Positions 21,045 to 29,926 of a DNA stretch of 34,526 bases are shown here, one piece after another. Source of the stretch: Bacteroidales bacterium. GTDB lineage: Bacteria > Bacteroidota > Bacteroidia > Bacteroidales > P3. The notes under the pieces were generated by a model, which saw only the letters and a program-made list of their open reading frames with translations, was not told the origin of the DNA and made no database searches. Position numbers and translations under genes: made by a program. Every line of letters starts with the position of its first letter. Within the stretch, counting starts at the first letter, position 1. The stretch lies in assembly GCA_009783885.1 (NCBI GenBank), contig WRCN01000021.1, positions 1 through 34,526 on the forward strand, read 5' to 3'.

Positions 21045-24000
21045 TTAATACGCCGTATATTCCAATATATATTCACTTGCCGTCAATTCCCTCAAATTCT
21101 CGATGATGTACGGATCAACTTCCTGCCCGATGGTCTCAAAACCTTTTATCAAAATTGGCGATATCGCTTGTTTGAAATACTCTTCGTTGTTGAGTATGGC
21201 TTGGTTTAAACTAACGTGGTTGTCTATTTCGGTTTTGGCTGATTTAAGTACATCGTAGAGCCAAATTCGTTTGCTGATTTCTCCGGTTTGTTCTTGAGAT
21301 TTGAAAATTCGAGCATATTTGGTGTCACCATTAAATTTGCTTGCAAGAACTGAATTTTTACGGTTTAATTCTTTTATTCGATTGTAGATTTGTGTTAGTT
21401 CGTGCGACATCAATTTGGCTGTTTCGCTGTCGAAAATATCGTTATTTATATCTCGTTTGGCGAGTAGATTTCTGAATTCTTCGTAGAGCGACACCCATTC
21501 GGGATCTTTCTGATTCCAGTTATTGTTGAGCTCTTCTCTTGTAGTACGATATTTTTCTTGCAAATCATTGGCTAATAATTTCAATTCGCCTTCGCCTATT
21601 TTTGTGAAATCGAAAATTACATCTTCGATGGCTACGTTTAACAATTCTTTACTATCAACATCGGAAATGGCATTTTGTAAATTGAGCAACTGTAAACGAT
21701 TTGAAACTTCGGTTAGTAATTTCGAAATTAGTTTGATGTCTATTTTCTCTAATGCCTCAGTATAACCAAGCAATCGAGCCACATTGTAAACTTCTCTTAC
21801 ATTTTCGAGTGCTTTTTTTAAGCTCAAAATCTTTTCTTGGTCTGTGATGGCTGTAACTTGCTGTGAAAACAACTCAAAATTATCGGTTGAATAATTGATT
21901 AAAACCAAACGCAAATCATTCACTTTTTCATCAATTTCTTCTTTGCTCATAAACAAAGAACCGAAAACATCATTTTCATTTTCGCCGGTTGTAGCGGTGT
22001 CGTATTCACGATTGAGTTCATCAAAATATGCCTTGTTTGTTACATCAAATTCTTTAGAGATGTCTGCAAAATCTACCACATAACCTGTTCGGAATTTTTT
22101 GTAGGGGCGGTTTACTCGTGTGAGTGTTTGCAACAAATTATGCGATTTTACTTTTCTGCCGAGATATAATTTTTTCAAACGTGGAGCATCAAAACCAGTT
22201 AAAAGCATTGAATACACAAAGAGAAAATCAATTCTACCTTCTTTGAAATCTTCTATCTGCTGTCTGCGAATGTCCTTGTCGTTTTCATCGTGAAGAATGA
22301 GAGCGGATTTCAAATCGTGTGGAACAGCATTGTTTTCGTCCGCCTCAACAATATCTTGCCAATGAACAGACGGATTATTCGAAAGAGGATAAACCACATT
22401 TTTGTTGAACAAATCAAACATCATTTTCGCTTGTTCCGAACTGTCGCACACAACCATTGCCCCAATCGTTTTATCGCCAAACCGAGTGCGAGAATTGCGA
22501 AAATCGTTGAGAATGTAATTCAACATTGGACTAACAAACCGTTCGTGAGCATAAAGATCTTTTTTCTTGAGCGTTCCGTTTTCGACTTGTTGTTCAAATT
22601 CTTTTAGTATTCTACGCAACTTGTCTTTGTAAGTGGTTTCTATCTCTTCACGAATAAGTTTCAGCGTATAGCCGTCTTTGATGGAATTGTTGTAGTAGTA
22701 TTTGTGAATGTAATCGCCAAAAATATCACGAGTGGTTTTGCGGTTTTCTTTATCGCTCAAAGTTTCTTCTTCGCCATCTTTTTCTTTTGAATGATTTTTG
22801 TAAAGAATGAGAGGTGTTCCGGTAAGTGCAATTTTTATGGAATCCTCGTCTGATTTGTAAAGATTGGCGAGCGAACTTCCTTTGGGATCGTAACTGCGAT
22901 GTGCCTCGTCGATAAAGTAAATTCGTTGTACGGAAACATCGTAACCGCTATCATTAAAAACGGTGGTATCTTCGTTGAATTTCTGTATGTTTATTACTGT
23001 TATGCCTTGTTTTGTCGTATTTTCTTTGAAATCTTTGATTAAATCTTCTTTGCTGTTTACGGTATTTACCTTCAGCCCTCGTTTCTTAAATTCTTTTGCC
23101 GATTGTGTGAGCAAATCCAATCTATCAACAATAAAATAAAACTTTGGAACAATGCCTTTTTCGTTGAAATAATCAGTCAAATAACGCACCGAATAAAACG
23201 CCAATGCAGTTTTTCCACTTCCTTGGGTGTGCCATATAACGCCTTTTTTTTCGCCTTTTTCAAGTTTTTAGCGAATGGCTTTGGCAGCAAAAAATTGCGG
23301 ATAACGCATAATGTGTTTCTGCAATTCTTCTTCGCCATCTTTGTTTACTTCATCAACATAAGTTATGCCGTATTGCAACATCGTTCTCAATCGGTCTTTG
23401 CTGAAAAGCGATGTGAGAATGCGGTTTGTAGGCGTTGAATCTTTTTTGTTTTCTGCAAATTCGGCTGTGTGCTTATGCGTAATTAGGTTGTTGTCTTTTA
23501 GAATAAAATCTTCTGTTTCCTCTTTTATTTCGGGGAGTTCGGGCAATTCATTTTTGCGTTCTTCTCGAAAATTGTTGAATTTTACGTTTCCACCTTTGGC
23601 TGTTGTGGCGTAGAATGCCCCTTGCAATTGGTCTATGCCGATGTCGTCATATTCCATATTGTTGGAAAACACAAGCAATTGCGTGATGTTGATAAATTTT
23701 CGGAACTTATCGTTTTTGAAACGTGTGTTTATTCGATCTCGTTCTGCCTTGATGCCTTCGGGATTGTTAGGTTTTTTAACTTCAATAAACGCCAACGGCA
23801 AGCCGTTTATGAACACAGTGATGTCTGGACGAAATTCGTCTTCGCCATTTTTACAAGTGAGTTCGGTACAAATGTGAAACGTATTTTTGTGGAAATTTTC
23901 CCAATCTATCAATTTGTAGGGCGAATTGCCTATGCCGAGCAAACGGTTGTAAAAGGATCTTCCCAAATCGTTTTGCCCAAGTTCGAGAACGATGTTTTGA

Positions 24001-24236
24001 AATTCCTTTTCAAAATCTATTGCCTCTATTCCGCTTTGTGAGCGATTTATTTCCAAAAAACGCTTTTGAAAAATAGGTTTGATGATATTGGTTTCTGTAT
24101 CGAATAGTTCGGCACTATTCAACATTCTATCGTTGAACGAAAACTGTTTTTTCAACGAAATATATTCGTACCCCAAACGTGTGAAATGCACGAGGGCGGG
24201 GATTTTTACTCTGCTGTTTTCGTTGTGTATCGTCAT
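21045..24236 (-). pseudogene. hsdR: Type I restriction subunit R, interrupted by one in-frame stop
   Basis: Together the two parts give about 1060 codons, the normal HsdR length. The N-terminal part (23268-24236, 322 aa) has the nuclease motif RPDITVF...IEVKK (D138, E152, K154). A TAA at 23268-23270 (codon 323) follows. The same frame then resumes with KLEKGEKKGVIWH and Walker A TQGSGKT (337-343), DEAH box FIDEAHRSYDP, ALTGTP and the motif VI-like LLQTLTRVNRPY, ending with the HsdR helical region. No frameshift is involved; AAA to TAA would explain it. The only later in-frame starts lie after Walker A. The start overlaps the HEPN-like stop as ATGA. A sequencing error or stop-codon readthrough remains possible. 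Confidence 0.88.
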
Positions 24237-24814
24237 TGTTCTGATGAATTATAAGTTTTTCCAAGCAATTTTTCAGTATAGATTTTTAGTGTTAATGCAA
24301 ATTGCTCCAAAAAACCATCGTGTATGGGTGGTGCTCCAAATGGACGCTGCAAGCTAAACTGAGACAGTTTTTCAAATTGTTTTGGATTAAAACTTGATTG
24401 CAAACTAACTACGCCTCCAACCCATTCGTCAGCATATCGAAAGCGAGTGAATACAGAGGCGATAGCTTCTAAATTATCAGAAAACATTTTTCTTGTATAA
24501 TCACAATCGGTAATATTTTCGCCTGCATTATTTCGCCATATAGCAAATATCGCTTCTTTGTTCTCTTCTGCAAGTTTTTCGAACAACTTGTCAAGATTAT
24601 GTTCTTTCTCGCACCCCACTTTTGTTGCCTCTGCAATCGCTTTTAAGTATAGCTCGCAAGCAAAAGACAAATTTACCATTTTAGGAATAAGCAACGGCTC
24701 ATTATCTCTCGATAGTTGTTCGTTGTTTAAACTTTTTTTAGTGCGAGCCCAGCTACATCTTTGGGCAGCCTCAAAAAAGTCGTTGGCATTTTCATATTTT
24801 CCTGCGATTTTCAT
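24233..24814 (-). CDS. HEPN-like domain protein in the type I operon
   Basis: An alpha-helical protein of 193 aa with HEPN-like character. It has NLSFACELYLKAIAEA followed by KEHNLDKLFEKL near 45-80, the pattern of the first two HEPN helices (many homologues read SCELxLKALL then HDLxxLF). Later it has FTRFRYADEWVG near 121-132. A clean RxxxxH catalytic motif is not seen, so RNase activity is doubtful. It starts 1 nt after the hsdS stop and overlaps hsdR by 4 nt (ATGA), so its production is tied to HsdR. It might modulate the restriction or anticodon-nuclease complex; that is inference. Confidence 0.6.
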   Translation of the reverse strand: MKIAGKYENANDFFEAAQRCSWARTKKSLNNEQLSRDNEPLLIPKMVNLSFACELYLKAIAEATKVGCEKEHNLDKLFEKLAEENKEAIFAIWRNNAGENITDCDYTRKMFSDNLEAIASVFTRFRYADEWVGGVVSLQSSFNPKQFEKLSQFSLQRPFGAPPIHDGFLEQFALTLKIYTEKLLGKTYNSSEQ

Positions 24815-24815
24815 A

Positions 24816-26039
24816 CTACACTATTTTAGCTTTTACTTGCCCATTCATCAAAAGCGGAAGTAAAAAATCACGAAGTTGAGCGAGGTTTGCAGACTCTTGT
24901 TTGTTTTTAATGATTGTAGAAAATAATGGAGAAACGGTTTTATTAAATTTTTCAAGAATCTTAGTCGGTGGAACAGTTATTTCATAAGAATCTACAAAGT
25001 TATCAAATAAGAAATTTTTTATTCCACTTGTTTTACCTTCATAGCCAAAAAACACACCATTATCATATAGTTGTTTCCAAACAAAAATGAAATAATAAAA
25101 ATGTTTTTTGTCTTTCAATGAAATTGCCTTACAGAAATTTGAACAAATTAAAGGGTTTTCAAAGCTTTTCAACATTTCATCTAAAATGTACGCCATACGA
25201 CCTGTTGATTGCGTTGGGCTTCCACCTGAAATTTCAATTATAAAATCGCCATCTGTCAAAAAATTGCTATTGTTTTTTTGTGAAATAAATCTTTTTGGTG
25301 CTTTCAATTCATTGTTCCCTGCGAGCGAGTTTATATCTGTGCCACGAATACAAGTAACTTTTTCGGTATAATTTCCTTGCTTCGTATCTTTCCCCCAATC
25401 TCCATTTTTTTGATTTTGTATTAAATCGGCAATCTTTTCCTTACTCCATTTTTTATCAGCATTTTGTACAAACCAATAATCATAAATTGTTTGTGCTAAG
25501 TTTTGTAATTCTTTGTTGGTTTTGCTGTTAAGTTCCATTTTATCGTCAATGGAAGATAGGATGTTGGCAATGGCAGATTGGTTTTTTACATCTTTTGGTA
25601 TTTCCAAATCTAAACTTGCTAAATCGCTTGGGTTAATTGACGGATAAGACGAAACATTATTTGTTGCTACTGTGTGTAAATAATTTGTAAATTTATCTTG
25701 TGTTAAATAGTAATACAAAAATTTAGGGTTTGCTAAATTGTCTATTACATCAATAGTTGCGAAACCAGTTGAAACAACAACATTTTCTTTTGGATTATTA
25801 AAAATTCCAAAATGTTGCAAATTTGGACGAACAGTTGAATAAACTATTGTTTTATCTTTTACTGCTCGCTTTGCCCTGCTTGGAATTTTATCGTTTTTAG
25901 ACAAATGAATAAAATCATCAAAAACGCCTTTTGTAACAGAACTTGTATCTAAATACAAAATTTCGTCAAAATCATTTACACGAAAAGTTGTACTATTTAT
26001 TTTTGCAATATCTTCTAATTTTACCTTATTCATTTTCAT
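24816..26039 (-). CDS. hsdS: Type I restriction-modification specificity subunit S
   Basis: This subunit chooses the DNA sequence methylated and cut by the complex. Its 407 aa have the standard layout: target-recognition domain 1 (about 1-150) with VYSTVRPNLQHFGIF and SYPSINPSDLASLDLEIP, a conserved helical spacer (about 155-195, IANILSSIDDKMELN then LQNLAQTIYDYWFVQ), domain 2 (about 200-370) and a final helix (LRDFLLPLLMNGQVKAK). The FSGYAFKSKxF-type opening is not seen in the first half. The start is the first of two close ATGs (26039 or 26033). It lies 2 nt after the RloC-like stop. Only one hsdS is present and I see no inverted repeats for shuffling. Confidence 0.92.
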   Translation of the reverse strand: MKMNKVKLEDIAKINSTTFRVNDFDEILYLDTSSVTKGVFDDFIHLSKNDKIPSRAKRAVKDKTIVYSTVRPNLQHFGIFNNPKENVVVSTGFATIDVIDNLANPKFLYYYLTQDKFTNYLHTVATNNVSSYPSINPSDLASLDLEIPKDVKNQSAIANILSSIDDKMELNSKTNKELQNLAQTIYDYWFVQNADKKWSKEKIADLIQNQKNGDWGKDTKQGNYTEKVTCIRGTDINSLAGNNELKAPKRFISQKNNSNFLTDGDFIIEISGGSPTQSTGRMAYILDEMLKSFENPLICSNFCKAISLKDKKHFYYFIFVWKQLYDNGVFFGYEGKTSGIKNFLFDNFVDSYEITVPPTKILEKFNKTVSPLFSTIIKNKQESANLAQLRDFLLPLLMNGQVKAKIV

Positions 26040-26041
26040 AA

Positions 26042-28195
26042 TTACTGTTTCATATTATTAAAATGTAACGTGTCATTTTTTTCAATCAAATTCATCAAAA
26101 ACCTTGACGACAGATGTATTTCTTGAGGGTTTTTAGAATTGTTAATTGAGTGCGACAGAATGTTACAAACCTTTAACAATGTGCCAAGTTTTGTTTTTTC
26201 TTTTTCTTCCGTAATGTTAAAATCATTCGCTAAACGGTCTTGTTGAGAATTTGTCAAATTCAATTCTTTTCCAATTTTAAAACTGTACCATTCTTCAAAA
26301 ATTCGTCTCATCACATTCGGAAAATGATAAATTTCGCAGTCATTTCCAATTTGAGACTCCTGTTTTTGTGAAAAATCGTAAATTTCTTTGAACAAATGCT
26401 TGTATGGTTTTGCTAATTTAGTAAGTTTTGCCAATTCGCTTTGTCCGTTGTTTTTTCTTATCTCAAAGGTTGCATATTTTGAATCATCTACCCAAACTTT
26501 CTTTCCCCACGACAAATTGCAGAAATCGTCCCAACTATGCGATAAAACAAAAACTTGTAGATTTGGCAAATTCAAAAGGTTTTTCATCAATTCTAAAATG
26601 TAAAACTTGTTTGAGTCGTCCATACTTGAAATTGGGTCGTCAGCAACAATCAATTCTATTTCTGTTTTTATCTGCTTTTGTTGAGCATCATTAAAAAGTT
26701 CATAATAGAAAAACAACAATGCCAAGAGATTTTTTTCGCCCTCGCTAATGTCATTTATCGTCAATGAAACATCTTCGTGAAAACTTTTGATAATGTAATT
26801 GCGTTCATCGGCATCAAGTTCAACTTTCAACGAAATGTTTATGTCATTCAATATTTTAGAGACAAAATCTGCAAAATCTTTTGTAAGGCTATTTTCTTGT
26901 TTCAGTTTTTGAATTTCTTGTTGTTTTACTGCGTTTGTATCTTGCTTTGTTTTTAAGTCGGTTTCCTTGATTTTTATTTCTTCAAATTTATCTTTGATAG
27001 ACTGCGACTTTTTAATTTCTAAACCTATCGCTCCTTTTACCAAAACTTCCAAATTGCCTTGTTTCTTCCTTAATTCTGTTAATTGGTCTCTCTTTTGTGT
27101 ATCAATGATAAAAACAGAAGCGTCAATCTCTTGCCCTAAGATTGACTCCAATTTTGCAAAATCAAGGCCGATGTCATTTTCCATATTATCAATCTTAGTT
27201 TGCAAGATGGAAATAAAGGTATCAATCTTAGTTTTACAATCAAAAATCGTTTTAAAATCACTATCAGTAACTTTTTCGACAGTCGAAATGTAGGTTTTCG
27301 AAACGCTTTCTATTGCATTTATTTCTTGTTGAAGTCTTTGTAATTTCCCTTGAAACAGCCTTATTTTTTCAACTGCTTTATGTTTTTTGTTTTCCTTGTA
27401 TTGTTCTATTTTTGCTTTTACCCCCAAATAATCTAATTGCCCTCCGCAAAACTTACAGTTGTCGCTTTCTTGATGAACTTTCAAACCTTCCTCCATCCAT
27501 TGAATAATCTCGTATTCCGGAATTTCAATATCTTTGCCAAATTTTTCATTGAAAATAGTTTTCACTTCTGAAATATCAACAATTGATATTTTAGATATTG
27601 ATAATGGATCTAATGCTTCAAGTTGTTTTATTTGCTTTTCAATGGTATCATCGCCACTTATTTTGGAAAGTTTATCATCGTCATTTTCTATTTTTTGTGC
27701 ATCAGTATAGTCCTTTGTGTAAAGTTCTATAACTCTTTCTGTTGTTTCGTTACTCGATTTTTTTTGAATACTGGCGTTGCCTTTTTTCTTTTCGTGAATA
27801 GAGTCTATTTCTTTTCTCGTACTTGCCCTGATTTTACCAATTTCAAGTATGATAGTGTCCAGATCTGTTTTAGATATGATTTCGCTTTCTAACTTTTTAA
27901 TTTCGTTTTTTGTATCAACTCCTTTTTTGCCAAAACTTACTTCAACGCCTTTTAGTTTTCCCTCGCTGTTTTCAAGTAATAATGACTTTGCGATGTATTC
28001 TTTGTTGAATATTCGAATGTTTTGCTCACTCTTTGTACTATTTTTCAAAAATTCTTCTCTTAATCCAATAGCAAAAGAACTTTTGCCTTTACCATTGTAG
28101 CCAAAAACAATGTTTTTTTCCTTGAATAACAAATCATTTGGATTTGTATATCCTTTGAATGATTTATTTGAAAAATTTGTGAGTTTAACGATCAT
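26042..28195 (-). CDS. rloC: RloC/PrrC-like ABC-type ATPase with zinc hook and HEPN-like anticodon-nuclease domain
   Basis: This 717-aa AAA_13 protein is embedded in the hsd operon. Walker A GYNGKGKSS is at 32-40, ABC signature ISEGEK at 483-488, Walker B IELIVADDPISSMDD at 513-526 and the H-loop LSHS at 551-554. Long coiled coils (95-175, 260-300, 395-440) flank a zinc-hook-like CKFC at 247-250. The C-terminal 95 residues have FPNVMRRIFEEW (R630/R631, E634/E635) and VCNILSHSINN (H682), matching the Arg-Glu-His plan of PrrC and RloC tRNA anticodon nucleases. The family cleaves a tRNA when restriction is inhibited by phage. It starts 1 nt after hsdM. The symbol is by family resemblance, chosen over prrC because of the zinc hook. 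Confidence 0.8.
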   Translation of the reverse strand: MIVKLTNFSNKSFKGYTNPNDLLFKEKNIVFGYNGKGKSSFAIGLREEFLKNSTKSEQNIRIFNKEYIAKSLLLENSEGKLKGVEVSFGKKGVDTKNEIKKLESEIISKTDLDTIILEIGKIRASTRKEIDSIHEKKKGNASIQKKSSNETTERVIELYTKDYTDAQKIENDDDKLSKISGDDTIEKQIKQLEALDPLSISKISIVDISEVKTIFNEKFGKDIEIPEYEIIQWMEEGLKVHQESDNCKFCGGQLDYLGVKAKIEQYKENKKHKAVEKIRLFQGKLQRLQQEINAIESVSKTYISTVEKVTDSDFKTIFDCKTKIDTFISILQTKIDNMENDIGLDFAKLESILGQEIDASVFIIDTQKRDQLTELRKKQGNLEVLVKGAIGLEIKKSQSIKDKFEEIKIKETDLKTKQDTNAVKQQEIQKLKQENSLTKDFADFVSKILNDINISLKVELDADERNYIIKSFHEDVSLTINDISEGEKNLLALLFFYYELFNDAQQKQIKTEIELIVADDPISSMDDSNKFYILELMKNLLNLPNLQVFVLSHSWDDFCNLSWGKKVWVDDSKYATFEIRKNNGQSELAKLTKLAKPYKHLFKEIYDFSQKQESQIGNDCEIYHFPNVMRRIFEEWYSFKIGKELNLTNSQQDRLANDFNITEEKEKTKLGTLLKVCNILSHSINNSKNPQEIHLSSRFLMNLIEKNDTLHFNNMKQ

Positions 28196-28196
28196 T

Positions 28197-29795
28197 TTAC
28201 TTGCCTCCCATTTTTAAATTTTTCAGATTTTTCAAAATCTCGGACTCTAATTTTTTTCCTTGCTCAAAATATTCGTTCAGCTTATTGCTGTGGTCGATTA
28301 TCTTTTGCTGAAATTCTTTTGGTGTAATTTCTGAATATTCAATTTTTATGTCAAAATATTGACCTGCTGCAAGTGAATAGTTTTTGTCTTTGATTTCATC
28401 GTAAGAAAGAACAACCGAGAAATCGTCTTCCGGTTTTTTGTTGGCAAAGGCAGAAATAATTTTCTTTTCATCTTTGGCAGAAAGCAACGTTTTTTGATTT
28501 TTGCCTTCTTTCACTTTTTCGCCAAGTTTTGAAGCATCAACAAGAACAACATCGTCTTTGTTTTGCTTGTCAATCAAAATCACGCTCACGTTTGTTCCGG
28601 TTGTTGCAAAAATGTTGCTTGGCATCGAAACCACGCCTTTGAGCCATTTTTCGTTTACCAATTTCTCTCGGATTTTCTTTTCAATTCCGCTTTGAGCCGT
28701 AATAAAACCAGTGGGCACAACTACCGCAGCTTTTCCTGTTTTGCTCAAAGCAAACACAATATGTTGCAAAAACAGCAGATAAATTGACATTTTATCTTTG
28801 TCTTTATTCGGAATGTTTGGTACACCTGCAAAAAAACGTTCGTTTGCGTTGGGCAGGATTTCCACTTCGTTTCGCCATTCCGAAAAATCCAATTTGAACG
28901 GTGGATTGGAAACAATGAAATCCATTTTTTGCTTGCTGTGCCTATCGTGCAAAATGGTATTTCCTTGAACAATGTTGTGAATGGAAAGGCTCAAGCCGTT
29001 CAGAATTAAATTCAGTCGCAAAAGGTGCGAAGACTTTTGTGAAATATCTTGCGAATAAACGGTGCTACGTTCGCTACCGATTTTAGATGCAATGTTCATC
29101 AACAGCGTTCCCGAACCTGCGGACGGATCGTAAATTTTTACGTTTTGCGGCTTTTCTTTTCCCACTAAAATTTCTGCCATAATTTTTGCAACCGAATGAG
29201 GAGTGTAATATTCGGCATATTTCCCACCGCCGTCTTTGTTGTAATCTTTTATCATATACTCAAACAACGTAGAGAAAAAGTCGAAGCCGGCAGAAAAAAT
29301 CTCGTCAAAATTTAGCTTAGAATCGGCTAATTTGTTGATGATTGCTTTAGCAACGGCATTGTGTTTCGAGCGGTCGGCAATAGAGGATTGAATCAAGCTT
29401 TCTTCAAACAGGCGAATGTCGGTGTTTCCGTCGGTGTGAACGGAAAAAATCTTGGTGTTAAGAATGGCAATATCATTGAGCGTTTCGTCGAATGTTTTGG
29501 CAAATTCTGTGTTGTTTTGGATTTCGTATAGTTTTTCGAGCAGATGATCGGGGTTAAGATGAGCCGCCTTGTTGCCGAGTTTGAGCAACAGCATTCCGTA
29601 GTCTTTTTCAGAAAGCTTTTTGAGTTCTTTGTATGTTTTCTTGGTTTCGTACAAAAATTTGTCGTTTAGAAACTTATACAAAAACGATTGTGTAACGATT
29701 TTGTATTCGTTTGCCTCTCCACCAAGACCATTGTTGGCACAAATCGTTTTTATATCATCAACTAATTGTCTTACTTTTTCCGTGTAATCTTTCAT
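28197..29795 (-). CDS. hsdM: Type I DNA methyltransferase subunit M
   Basis: This subunit methylates adenine (N6) in the target chosen by HsdS, using S-adenosylmethionine. The HsdM N-terminal helical domain spans about 1-150. The SAM site IYDPSAGSGTLL is at 221-232 and the catalytic NPPF at 297-300 within DFIVSNPPF. GKYAEYYTPHSVAKIM near 191-206 is the usual lead-in, and the C-terminal tail is helical. At 532 aa it is full length. It is the first gene of the leftward operon, with a TATCTTTG box at 29825-29832, 29 nt before the ATG. Confidence 0.95.
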   Translation of the reverse strand: MKDYTEKVRQLVDDIKTICANNGLGGEANEYKIVTQSFLYKFLNDKFLYETKKTYKELKKLSEKDYGMLLLKLGNKAAHLNPDHLLEKLYEIQNNTEFAKTFDETLNDIAILNTKIFSVHTDGNTDIRLFEESLIQSSIADRSKHNAVAKAIINKLADSKLNFDEIFSAGFDFFSTLFEYMIKDYNKDGGGKYAEYYTPHSVAKIMAEILVGKEKPQNVKIYDPSAGSGTLLMNIASKIGSERSTVYSQDISQKSSHLLRLNLILNGLSLSIHNIVQGNTILHDRHSKQKMDFIVSNPPFKLDFSEWRNEVEILPNANERFFAGVPNIPNKDKDKMSIYLLFLQHIVFALSKTGKAAVVVPTGFITAQSGIEKKIREKLVNEKWLKGVVSMPSNIFATTGTNVSVILIDKQNKDDVVLVDASKLGEKVKEGKNQKTLLSAKDEKKIISAFANKKPEDDFSVVLSYDEIKDKNYSLAAGQYFDIKIEYSEITPKEFQQKIIDHSNKLNEYFEQGKKLESEILKNLKNLKMGGK

Positions 29796-29824
29796 CTTGT
29801 TGTTTTATAGATTTTCCAATTTTG

Positions 29825-29832
29825 CAAAGATA
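29825..29832 (-). promoter_or_regulatory. -7 box of the type I operon
   Basis: The minus strand reads TATCTTTG followed by CA, divergent from the promoter of the NTPase gene. No clear TTTG lies at -33. Confidence 0.55.
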
Positions 29833-29875
29833 CGGATTTTTTTGGTAATTTTGAAGAAATATGTGTGAAACTTTT

Positions 29876-29907
29876 TTTGGTTAATTCTGAGGTTTTTAGT
29901 ATATTTG
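29876..29907 (+). promoter_or_regulatory. Promoter of the YobI-like gene
   Basis: TTTG at 29876-29879 (TTTGGTTAATTC) is followed after exactly 20 nt by TATATTTG at 29900-29907. The ATG is 19 nt further on. Confidence 0.75.
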
Positions 29908-29926
29908 CACAAAAATAAATACAAGT

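Noticed and set aside
24816..26039. Phase-variable hsdS shuffling system
   Set aside because: There is one hsdS, no partial copies, no recombinase and no inverted repeats within it that I can see.
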